From the NCBI RefSeq assembly GCF_905404315.1, contig NC_066304.1, forward strand, positions 7,874,001-7,938,000: DNA of 64,000 nt, given 5' to 3'. Below the pieces are notes generated by a model. That model saw nothing but the letters and a program-made list of their open reading frames with translations. It made no database searches and was not told the origin of the DNA. Positions 22,749 to 30,889 of this stretch are shown one piece after another. The DNA comes from Leptidea sinapis (taxonomy: Eukaryota; Arthropoda; Insecta; Lepidoptera; Pieridae). Position 1 is the first letter of the stretch. The number at the start of each line of letters is the position of its first letter. A program made the translations under genes and the position numbers.

Positions 22749-23274
22749 TATTGAGATAGGGCGGTATTTTGCAACATTACTTCTAGGTCCGTCTTATTTT
22801 AAGAATATTAAATTTAATAAGGTATCCAATCCAGAAATTAATATTCCACTCATAAAACCTACTTATAATATAATATCTGATAAATGTTGTAATCTTAACC
22901 GCTTCAATATGTCCAAAATTAACTTTTCTGGAATTAGTAATATTAATCTACACTAGTTAAAAGATCTTAAATTTAACATAAAAGATATCAGTGATGATCT
23001 ATATATTGCAAATCCTGTTGATACCTTCAGTGGTAATTCAAATAATTCTGTTATTAGTATAATTTCACTATTTCTAGTTGTATGTTTTATCGTAGTTTAT
23101 ATATGTAAGAAATTATGTATTCTACTTTCAAAATATTTTGTAAGGGCTAAGGATTCTGAAGAAATAGATATTGAGTTTCAATCATCACCACCTCCACCGC
23201 AACTTAGGGTTGGTTAAAATTTTCTGAAAACTTATCTTTATTATTTCCGATAAGTTTCCTCTTAAAGGGGGGAT

Positions 23275-23472
23275 TGTTATATATGCACATATGTAGGCTT
23301 TAATGCAGACATAACATTAGCGTCAGCACTTTAAGATCAAGGCGTCACCTATTAAAATATAAAGGCAGTCAGTCTCCTTCCGAATCCTGAGCCACTCATA
23401 CATTTCAATTATATTTTCTATTTCTAAATCAATTTATTTTTTAAAAGTTCGTTTTTAATATTCCGTCTAACA
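23275..23472 (+). repeat. 3' LTR of the endogenous retrovirus
   Basis: It begins TGTTATATATGCAC directly after the polypurine tract and ends TCTAACA, giving TGTTA...TAACA inverted ends. It is followed by the GTAC duplication at 23473-23476. Confidence 0.95.
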
Positions 23473-23830
23473 GTACGCGTATATGGATTCGTCACCTGAT
23501 ACGATGTTGTATACAGCATTTGAGGATCCTGCGTGGAATCTTTCGAGAGTTCTGACGCACCAAGTAACGCGAGCCGCTTTTTGCTCTTCACAGAGCAAAA
23601 TGCGGTATCCATCGGGAAAAAAACTTTTTTACACCTAATTGTTCATGCAAGATTATTAGTATTTGACTCATGCCAATGTCTAAAGTTGCCTGAATTTCGC
23701 GGTATGTCAGTTGTCGATCTTCCTCAATCACCTTACGCACAGCATCAACGTTTTCTTTGATGACTGCAGTTTTTGGATGACATTGACGGGGATCATCACT
23801 GATCTTGACATGTGTCATGTAATGTCAGTA
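23473..23830 (-). pseudogene. Mariner transposase relic, N-terminal and first catalytic block
   Basis: On the minus strand, 23818-23588 encodes a helix-turn-helix region (AVIKENVDAVRKVIEEDRQL, YREIQATLDIGMSQILIIL) and KKFFSRWIPH. After a one-base frame change EEQKAARVTWCVRTLERFH follows, then YNIVSGDES and YAY. GDES holds the first catalytic Asp of mariner. The text runs into EPETKNQS at 14176 with the GTAC duplication removed, so the retrovirus landed in this transposase. The first helix-turn-helix and the 5' TIR were not recognised in 23830-23960. Confidence 0.88.
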
Positions 23831-25535
23831 ACCTCGTGTGCTAGGCATAGATACTTCGACAATTTGTCTATCTCAGCTTTCACGAGGTTATCATCACCCG
23901 GAACGGGGATATAAACAATAAATGCCCGACGGCCTAAGGTCTAACCGATCTAAGTCTATCTAGTCCAACACAATATCAAGCTTATTAGCTATAATAGTTC
24001 TATCCGTGATGATAGATCGGTCCCAGTAGGGCTTGTCACGGCTATTTTCCAGAACTGGCTCGAGAGTATATACTTGTAAAATGGGACTTAAAAATGCACA
24101 AGATTGTACAAATAGCAAGGTACTGATGGAGAATCCTAGCTACTTGTTTGTGTCTGTGTAAATATTCTACTTTGCTTCTGCTACACGTGAATGATCCTGA
24201 ATCCTTCATTATGTATTTCTGGTAGTTATTCGTCTTAATAACTCACCTCAGCTCTCCAAATCGTAGCTAGGTCATACGTGAAATTGTGTCTACATCAGGC
24301 CCGTAGAGAGCCCGATAAACACACATTCAAGCGATCTTGAGTACTAAGTACCTACCTATCATCAGTTTTCGCCAGTTGTCTTTGGATTAAGAGAGCCCCA
24401 ATTTCTCGATGAAATTGTACAACTCTCGGTTATAGGTTTTTATGGGTTAGTATAATTATATTTTTATATAATTATTATTATATCAGAGAATAAGCGTCTT
24501 ATTTTGATGAGAGCATACCCACAATATTGACCCATTTGAATTTCTATATCCCTATCAATACGTATTTAAAGCTTGAACATTGGACTTCAAATTATTTAAC
24601 TGACGTACGTGTTGAAGCTTTTCTTTGAAGAGGAGCACATACGAACATACATACGGGTCACCTGATGGTAAGATCTCCACAGCCCATAACTTGCAACACC
24701 ACAAGAGCGTTTCCGTTGTAAGGCGTCGTACATATGAAATCGAAAAAAGTTCCACCACGACACTTGCCTTACCATGACGAACCCGCAAAGAAATAAAGAG
24801 AAAGTGGGCGCAATCTGTGACGCGTGATGAAAATTGGATTCAATACGACGTCGGATCCGGCCAAATAATAACAGCTGATCGATTTGTGTATTAGACTGCA
24901 TTAAACCAAGTGAGTATAAACTCATCGAATTAAACTCACTAAATAAAAGTAATGATGTTACGTTTATTATCCATTGTTTATAGTGTAGGTAGGTACTTAA
25001 ATGCTTGTATTTGAAGTAATATATTGAATATTATGCAAAGTTTTGTTAAATGGAGAGGTGCACAAACCGGCGGAATCTGCTATATTTCTTGGCTGTTGAT
25101 TCCAAATTACAGTGGGGCTCTATTGAAGAATTGACTAATAGACTGACTAACTGTAGCATCACAATATATTCTTGATCTTGTAATGTAATTTAAATTAAAT
25201 GTATTTAGTAGAAACTGAGATAATCACACAGTTAACAGTAGGAAAAACAAAAACTTGTTATGCCTACTACTTGTTTAAGTTGAGTTAGGAAATCTTTTGT
25301 TGGGCAATGTACATGCTTTTACAACATGATCCCAGAAAATGTACAAAATAATAATTGTGTTACGAAATTTAAAAAAAATTGTTAAAAACGTTTGTGTGGT
25401 ATAGGTTAGGTACTTTAACATAAATTACCTACTGTAATATCAATGATACCACAGAATGGGAATGGAGCGACCGCCGTCAGGTTATTAAATAACAAATTAA
25501 TTGTAATAAATAAGTTTATTGCACGGTATTACTTA
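23831..25535. other. Spacer with one short LINE-tail-like fragment
   Basis: No gene was recognised. Around 24636-24730 (-) a short piece resembles the X-type LINE 3' tail (CGCTCTTGTG, GTGTTGCAAG, ATCAGGTGACCCGTA). The rest is AT-rich spacer. Confidence 0.5.
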
Positions 25536-25537
25536 TA

Positions 25538-25959
25538 CAGGGTGTCCCGTAATCAGTGGACCAACGGGATACCCGTGATAGGGGTGGTCATCATCTATCG
25601 AAAACACCAAATTTTACTGTTCTAGGGCCAGTAGTTCAAAAGATATGATTTTTTAAGCATTATTTTGAAAATTCTACCCTTATCAACACAAAAGTTGAAA
25701 AAAAATATTTTTTATTTTTATTTTGCCCTGTTTCTTAACTTAAGGTGGCTGAGGAAACATGTGTCTTCACAATTAAATCCATTTTTGTGAATAAATATTG
25801 CCAAATTAAAAATTAAAAACCAAAACATGCGCAAATATCAAATAACTAAATTTGCAACGTGATGTTTGAAGCAAGCTAGTGCAAAAAAAATGTATGACAG
25901 CCTTGCGGACCATTATTTAAAAAACATCTGCAGTTCATACTGATTCCAAAAAGGTATAA
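25538..25959 (+). repeat. Left 422-bp terminal inverted repeat of the DD41D transposon
   Basis: Reverse complement of 27513-27934. The match extends from CAGGGTGTCCCG to the CCAAAAAGGTATAA at its inner end, and the next base differs. Confidence 0.93.
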
Positions 25960-26080
25960 TTAATCATTATTGTGAAACAATAAAAGACAATAATTATTTT
26001 AAATCAACATTAGATAGCAATTTCTTGGCGGAATTTACAATAAAACAAAAGTAAATAGTTAGAATTTTTTTATTTATTTC

Positions 26081-27148
26081 TTATAATAAATGTTCGAAAT
26101 GTCTTCCTCTTACTCTAAGGCATAGCCGGCATCTTCTTATAAAATTTCTTTTTAAACTTTTTAACGCCCTTTCATTATTTTTGACTTTTTCACTCACCAC
26201 ATTCAGTTTTTGTCTTAGCTGTCTTTCGTTATCGTTAACGGTTTCATATACGGATTCTTTAAAATATCCCCATAAAAAATAATCCAATGGATTAAGATCA
26301 GGTGATCGAGCTGGCCATGGGATTGTACCTCCTCGTCCAATCCACCTACTTGGGTAAGACTCGTTTAAATATTCCCTCACTTGTCTGCAATAATGAGCGG
26401 GTGCGCCATCATGCTGTAACCACATCCTCTCACATACCTCCTGTGGTACATTTGCTAATAAATTACTTAAGTCATTTCTTAAAAATTGCAAGTACCGAGC
26501 ACCATTAAGCCTCGGTGGGAGCTCAAATGGACCAATAAGTTTACCATCTAAGATTCCAGCCCACAAATTGACTCCAAACTGGTGCTGGAATCTATCTTCT
26601 CGTACAATACGTGGATTCACAACAGCCCATTCATGTAAATTATGAATGTTAAACACTCCAACTCTTTTAAAACACGATTCATCGCTCCATAATATTGAAT
26701 TGAAAAATAGTGGATCTTGTCGGCATCGGCGAAGCATCTCTGCACAAAAATCTATCCTCCGTTGATAATCAGCAGGTAATAGTGCCTGCACTCGTTGAAT
26801 ATGATAAGGGTATAAACTGTTTCTTTTTAAAATGCGATGTACTGTTGTTTTTGCTATACCAGTACGTCTTGAAATACGACGAACACTCGTAGAAGGTTCT
26901 TCTGTCACTTCGGCCAGTATTTGAAGTTCATCGACTCTTCTAGGTCTTCCCACGTTGTTTGCAGCTCCGGGAATTCTGCCTTCTAAATACGCGTTATTTA
27001 CACGGAGAAAAATTCGATGATCCGGATAGCGGTCGCGATTAGGATAGCGCTCACGATACGTACGGGCTGCTTGCCGAGCGTTTGCATTACACAGACCGTA
27101 AATAAAATACATCTCAGCATATTCACGAGGAGTATAGGTATTAGGCAT
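26081..27148 (-). CDS. DD41D transposase (IS630/Tc1/mariner superfamily), intact
   Basis: The protein has 355 residues from the first ATG at 27148 (MPNTYTPREYAEMYF). An in-frame TTG upstream is not a credible start. Residues about 1-60 form the N-terminal helix-turn-helix found in many insect transposases of this type (YRERYPNR, FLRVNNAYLEGRIP). About 70-115 is a second helix-turn-helix preceded by GRPRRVDE (SVRRISRRTGIAKTTVHRIL). The DDE/D core follows: WSDESCF with the first Asp, MWLQHDGAPAHY with the second, and RSPDLNPLDYFLWG with the third. Forty-one residues separate the second and third Asp, hence DD41D. The enzyme would bind the TIR ends and cut and paste at TA. No stop or frameshift is present. 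Confidence 0.9.
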   Translation of the reverse strand: MPNTYTPREYAEMYFIYGLCNANARQAARTYRERYPNRDRYPDHRIFLRVNNAYLEGRIPGAANNVGRPRRVDELQILAEVTEEPSTSVRRISRRTGIAKTTVHRILKRNSLYPYHIQRVQALLPADYQRRIDFCAEMLRRCRQDPLFFNSILWSDESCFKRVGVFNIHNLHEWAVVNPRIVREDRFQHQFGVNLWAGILDGKLIGPFELPPRLNGARYLQFLRNDLSNLLANVPQEVCERMWLQHDGAPAHYCRQVREYLNESYPSRWIGRGGTIPWPARSPDLNPLDYFLWGYFKESVYETVNDNERQLRQKLNVVSEKVKNNERALKSLKRNFIRRCRLCLRVRGRHFEHLL

Positions 27149-27512
27149 TTTATAAAATCCGGGCAAACAGTATCCAAATCACAAAGACAAACAAGGTCCA
27201 ATTCAAGCGTCAGTCACCAAAAAAAAGAGTCGTAATGGTAGCGAAGTAAAAAACACGTGTGCAGCTACGAGCTATGAGCAAGTCTCTGATGAAACTAAGA
27301 ATAATTTGAAAAATTAGGGTGTGGGGATCATAGGCGTCGGCCAATAGGACCCCGTAAACGAAAAAGGTACCTGAGCGAGAAAGAGATAGCATATTGTGTT
27401 ATCTCTCTCTCGATAACAAAATAATTCTCAGAATAGATAGCGCTTAAATGTTTCTCGCAATTGGAGTCTAAAATTGGTTATTAAGTTATTTTTTTTGTAA
27501 AATGTAATATTG

Positions 27513-27934
27513 TTATACCTTTTTGGAATCAGTATGAACTGCAGATGTTTTTTAAATAATGGTCCGCAAGGCTGTCATACATTTTTTTTGCACTAGCTTG
27601 CTTCAAACATCACGTTGCAAATTTAGTTATTTGATATTTGCGCATGTTTTGGTTTTTAATTTTTAATTTGGCAATATTTATTCACAAAAATGGATTTAAT
27701 TGTGAAGACACATGTTTCCTCAGCCACCTTAAGTTAAGAAACAGGGCAAAATAAAAATAAAAAATATTTTTTTTCAACTTTTGTGTTGATAAGGGTAGAA
27801 TTTTCAAAATAATGCTTAAAAAATCATATCTTTTGAACTACTGGCCCTAGAACAGTAAAATTTGGTGTTTTCGATAGATGATGACCACCCCTATCACGGG
27901 TATCCCGTTGGTCCACTGATTACGGGACACCCTG
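27513..27934 (-). repeat. Right 422-bp terminal inverted repeat of the DD41D transposon
   Basis: Mirror copy of 25538-25959, starting TTATACCTTTTTGG and ending CGGGACACCCTG, followed by the TA duplication. Confidence 0.93.
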
Positions 27935-27949
27935 TATTGTATCAATATT

Positions 27950-28085
27950 TTTATGAAAAAAAAGAAGCCCGCTGAGTTTGTTACGCCCGTTTTTCTCAGG
28001 TCTGAGGAATACTTTTTCGAATGGATGGTAGTTTGTGACGTTCAATAAGTGATTTTAAATCCTATTTTGAATATGAATTTGAATT
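27950..28085 (+). mobile_element. 3' tail fragment of a LINE
   Basis: The stretch GCCCGCTGAGTTTGTTACG, TTCTCAGGTCTGAGG and GTGACGTTCAATAAGTG followed by ATTTTAAATCC resembles a 3' tail I associate with lepidopteran LINEs. There is no coding content. Confidence 0.6.
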
Positions 28086-28997
28086 ATGTACTCTAACAAT
28101 ATAAGGCTCGTAATTATTGTCTGTGGTCTGATCCTCTCTTTGTGTGTTATGACTTGGTGAATGAGTGAGTCTGAGAGGGTGATGTCTGCACTTGCAAGTG
28201 CAATAACCTACCTTAGTGTTATCTGTGGCAGTTTCAGAATGGACATGCTAATGACTGAAATACTATTTTGTGAGTCAGTAATAGGTAGTTATTAATGTAT
28301 TTGTATAAGTATATGCTTTCTATCCTGATACTGTCACTCTTGTCATTAAAGTGAGACTATGAAGAAATTTAAATACTCTTGCAACGGTTTGTATTGGGTG
28401 GACATATTATGTTAAGGAATTTATTAATTTTGATTTATTTATAGGGGTCGAGAGAATGTATGCATTTTGTTATAAATTTATGGAAGGTTTTTTTGTGTCC
28501 AAAACGTATAATTTATGCGGTTGTTGCATAGCAACATCTGATAATTGTTAATTATTTGTGAATGACGCAATTTGATTATTTTTAGTACAAATAATTGTCT
28601 CAAGGTTAGTACGAGTAAGTAGTCCACGTTACTGATAAAGTGTGTCAGTGCAGAAAAGGTATTGGTTTGAAAGTACGTTGGGCAACCTAAACAGATTTAA
28701 GCTTTCTGTTTGGGGCACCTCCCCACACGGATATATAATATGTTACAAGTTTTAAGATAGGATAGATAGTATTAAAACGAGCAACGGCAGTATCAAAGAC
28801 TTCATTCCATTTAGCGGCGGAGAAAACGAGCTATTAGGTATTTAGAAATTTAGAATTAATTATTGAAGTTTAATTTTAAGCTTTTTACTTGTCTTGATAT
28901 ATTTGTAAAATCAAATACTGTAAGTGTTAACTGTCAAGTAATCACACCTGTGCTGCTTCTAATTGATACACTGTCACAATCAAGTGATGATCGATCA
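28086..28997. other. AT-rich spacer, no gene recognised
   Basis: Nothing identifiable. The short frame beginning at 28863 leads into the candidate exon but its upstream part is AT-rich and uninformative. Confidence 0.4.
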
Positions 28998-29111
28998 ATG
29001 AACAATGGCGGCGCCGGGCGCGTGCGACGGCAGGCCACGCGCGGCTCACACGCGCTGCGCATGGGCCTCTCGCCCTACCACGCGCCTTCTGTCTACGATC
29101 TGTGGTCTACG
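28998..29111 (+). CDS. Candidate orphan first coding exon, unrecognised
   Basis: A sharply GC-rich island in AT-rich DNA contains ATG at 28998 and 38 codons ending at ACG, directly followed by GTATTA as a possible donor. The peptide starts MNNGGAGRVRRQATRGSH and ends SPYHAPSVYDLWST. Composition and codon content look coding, and the same frame is open 45 codons further upstream in AT-rich sequence. I do not recognise the protein and found no matching downstream exon in the window. It could be the first exon of a gene with a long intron, an alternative exon, or an exon relic. Another frame (ATGGCGGCG at 29004) is also open to 29116. Confidence 0.35.
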
Positions 29112-29691
29112 GTATTAGGTACTACGCCGGTTAGGAGACCTGATTATCTTAGCTTAAGATGTTTTTTGGATCAGCTAATGAATAAAATTCGTACTTTTTT
29201 ATAATGAGAGCTTATCACTGAATACACTAATTGATTAAATGATTTTTATGAGGAAAACACAAACCCAAAGGAGACTCGGGAATAACTTAGTCTTCTCAAT
29301 CTTCCTCTATGCCGCTGAATTACTTCGTCACGTTTGGACGACGTCACGACGTTTACTTCGTCATAAATAATAGGTTTCTTTTCACTTTGAATATCAGTGA
29401 AGTGTCATCCGCAGGACCGCAAACAATACTACCATATATTTTTTTCTCTACAAGATTAGGAAGGAAGAGGAACGCTTCAAGAATAGACCCTTGTTGCTGT
29501 TGTACTCCTAATAATATTACTTACTATAAGGTCAATACAGGATAATTTCCTTGTTGCCTTTGTTATGTAGTTAATAAGGTTATAATTAGCAAGTATTGTA
29601 TTTAGTTTTTCAACAGATTTATATTTAGTTAGTACATTTAAATTCCAATCTCTATATATTAAGATTTATTATTAACTGTTTATTGAATATT

Positions 29692-29782
29692 AAATTATGA
29701 TTTAAATTATATATCTGATGAAGGAGTTCTGTATAAGCAAACAACAGTCTTTAGAGAATTATTCTTTACGCCGCAAATTTCA
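29692..29782 (+). repeat. Left copy of a 91-bp target-site duplication
   Basis: Repeats at 30177-30267 with a single mismatch (AATTATTC against AATTAATC). It flanks the LINE fragment 29783-30176 and is part of the older LINE endonuclease. Confidence 0.92.
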
Positions 29783-30176
29783 CTGGATCACTTGGTGTTG
29801 CGTAGAGACGTCGCTTCATTGTGTGTCTTTTACTGCATTTTTCACGGGGAGTGTTCCGAAGAACTGTTTAAACTATTCCTGCCGCCGAATTCCACTTTCG
29901 CACGACACGCCACAAGTTAGGATATCATCCCCACCATCTGGATGTGTGGCGGTCTTCCACAGTGCGGTTTTCAAGGAGCTTTCTTCCACGTACTACAAAG
30001 CTGTGGAATGAACTTCCTTGTGCGGTGTTTCCGGGACGAAACGATATTCGGTACCTTCAAAAAAAGCGCGTACACCTTCCTGAAAGGCCGGCAACGAACG
30101 ACAGAGATTGTGGGCGGCGGTGATCACTTAACAACAGGTGACCCGTACGCTCGTTTGTCCTACTATTCCATAAAAA
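29783..30176 (+). mobile_element. X/BS-type LINE, 394-bp 5'-truncated copy
   Basis: It starts CTGGATCACTTGGTGTTGCG, matching the copy at 32297, and runs to the 3' tail (GGTGACCCGTACGCTCGTTT) and a short poly(A). It is flanked by a 91-bp duplication of the target. The coding frame is broken by small changes (for example FLVRCFRDETIFGTFKKSAY). Confidence 0.92.
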
Positions 30177-30267
30177 AAATTATGATTTAAATTATATATC
30201 TGATGAAGGAGTTCTGTATAAGCAAACAACAGTCTTTAGAGAATTAATCTTTACGCCGCAAATTTCA
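30177..30267 (+). repeat. Right copy of the 91-bp target-site duplication
   Basis: Second copy of 29692-29782, directly after the poly(A) of the inserted LINE. Confidence 0.92.
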
Positions 30268-30581
30268 AAGCTCATTTAAAATTGGTTGCACCACTTTGTT
30301 TATCTCGATTAGAGGTGTGTATTCTAAACCTTTTTTCAATATAACACATGTACCTCCTCGGTTCTGGTTCGTTCTTGTGAACTGTGAGGCTACTGTATGG
30401 TTATTTATTTTGAGGTTAGTTTCAGACACCCGCTTTTTAAATGTTTCAGTTAGGCATAATAAGCAATACTTTTAATGTCACTATTACAGTGAAATTTCAA
30501 GAATATGTCGTTTGCCTAAATCACCAGCTATATTTGAGTAGTCAAGACAATAGTCCTCAATATACTGTTTTGCACCCTTCA

Positions 30582-30835
30582 AATCAAATCAAATCAAAAT
30601 CACTTTATTCATGTAAGTCACGGAAATGACGCTTATAAATGTCAAAAAAATTCTCATTGAATCTACTGCTACTTCGTAGAGGGTTGAGCTAATGAGAAAA
30701 GGTAGCAAGAAACTCATTGCCACTCTTTTATATCAAGATTTACATTTTCATCGTTTTACAAATCATTTCAATTACAATTTAATATGTAAAGTGATGCAAC
30801 AAACATACTCAAACGTCAAATAATCATAATTAAAA
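30582..30835 (-). mobile_element. 3' end of a Jockey-like LINE (same family as 2590-4418)
   Basis: The reverse complement matches the last about 250 bp of the LINE at 2590-4418: AGTGGCAATGAGTTT, CTCAACCCT, CGAAGTAG, TTCATAACTCATAAG-like text, CATGAATAAAGT. The 3' end carries tandem TTTGA-type repeats (AAATCAAATCAAATC on the plus strand at 30582). It is a heavily 5'-truncated insertion without coding sequence. Confidence 0.85.
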
Positions 30836-30889
30836 ATATGTTTGCTGGCAATATGTGAATGCCATATGTCTATATGGGGTTTCAGAGTG

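Larger units (their letters stand above)
21177..22792 (-). mobile_element. 5'-truncated LINE inserted in the retroviral env
   Basis: A minus-strand LINE whose 3' tail is the pentamer repeat ATTTT on the plus strand (about 21177-21212). It is flanked by CTTATTTT at 21169-21176 and 22793-22800. It contains one 431-codon open RT frame (22748-21453), so it is younger than the retrovirus it sits in. The 5' end lies within the RT N-terminal region (GPRSNVAKYRPIS near 22790). It is related to but distinct from the LINE at 9031-14008. Confidence 0.92.
19790..23217 (+). pseudogene. Retroviral envelope gene, split by a LINE
   Basis: The env region starts near 19790. An open frame at 20047-20829 holds a furin-type basic site (RPKR, about 20122) followed by a Gly-containing hydrophobic-amphipathic stretch like the fusion segment of errantivirus Env. 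This family shares ancestry with baculovirus F proteins. A coiled-coil-rich part with many Asn-x-Ser/Thr sites follows. After a frame change it continues at 20961-21176. It is then cut by a LINE (21177-22792, duplication CTTATTTT) and resumes at 22793. Near 23043-23105 lies a hydrophobic segment (IISLFLVVCFIVVYIC) that would be the membrane anchor, then a short cytoplasmic tail ending at 23215-23217. Stops and the insertion make it non-functional. Confidence 0.8.
14177..23472 (+). mobile_element. Env-bearing Gypsy/errantivirus-type endogenous retrovirus, defective
   Basis: This 9296-bp provirus-like element contains a nested 1616-bp LINE. Order: LTR, primer site, degenerate gag with a 48-bp tandem repeat, protease, reverse transcriptase, RNase H, integrase, env, polypurine tract (23263-23273, TAAAGGGGGGA), LTR. 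It is inserted in the mariner relic with a GTAC duplication. The gag-pol-env order, the env with a furin-type site and C-terminal membrane anchor, and the 4-bp duplication place it with insect errantiviruses. Several frame breaks in every gene, and the LINE in env, make it non-functional as read. LTR divergence (7 of 198 sites) indicates an insertion that is neither very recent nor ancient. Confidence 0.92.
25538..27934 (-). mobile_element. Complete IS630/Tc1/mariner transposon, DD41D class, long TIRs
   Basis: The element is 2397 bp, bounded by TA at 25536-25537 and 27935-27936. It starts CAGGGTGTCCCGTAATC and ends with the reverse complement. The terminal inverted repeats, 25538-25959 and 27513-27934, are 422 bp each and appear identical by eye. 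Between them is one intact transposase gene on the minus strand. All parts expected for a self-mobile element are present, so it may be recently active. This is inference: no excision or polymorphism data are available. Confidence 0.93.
29330..30565 (-). pseudogene. LINE relic: endonuclease and RT fragments, split by another LINE
   Basis: The minus strand from 30565 to 30177 reads as a broken endonuclease domain. Recognisable pieces are ASQFTRTNQNRGGT-like text near 30370, then ICGVKINSLKTVVCLYRTPS (30262-30200). It resumes at 29690-29545 (LNTILANYNLINYITKATRK, SCIDLIVSNI). At 29540-29340 it passes into an RT motif with QGSILEAFLFLPN and PADDTSLIFKVKRNL. The RT text resembles the LINE at 2590-4418, so it is probably the same family with an internal deletion. 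The X-type LINE fragment at 29783-30176 is inserted in the endonuclease. Dead copy. Confidence 0.75.
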
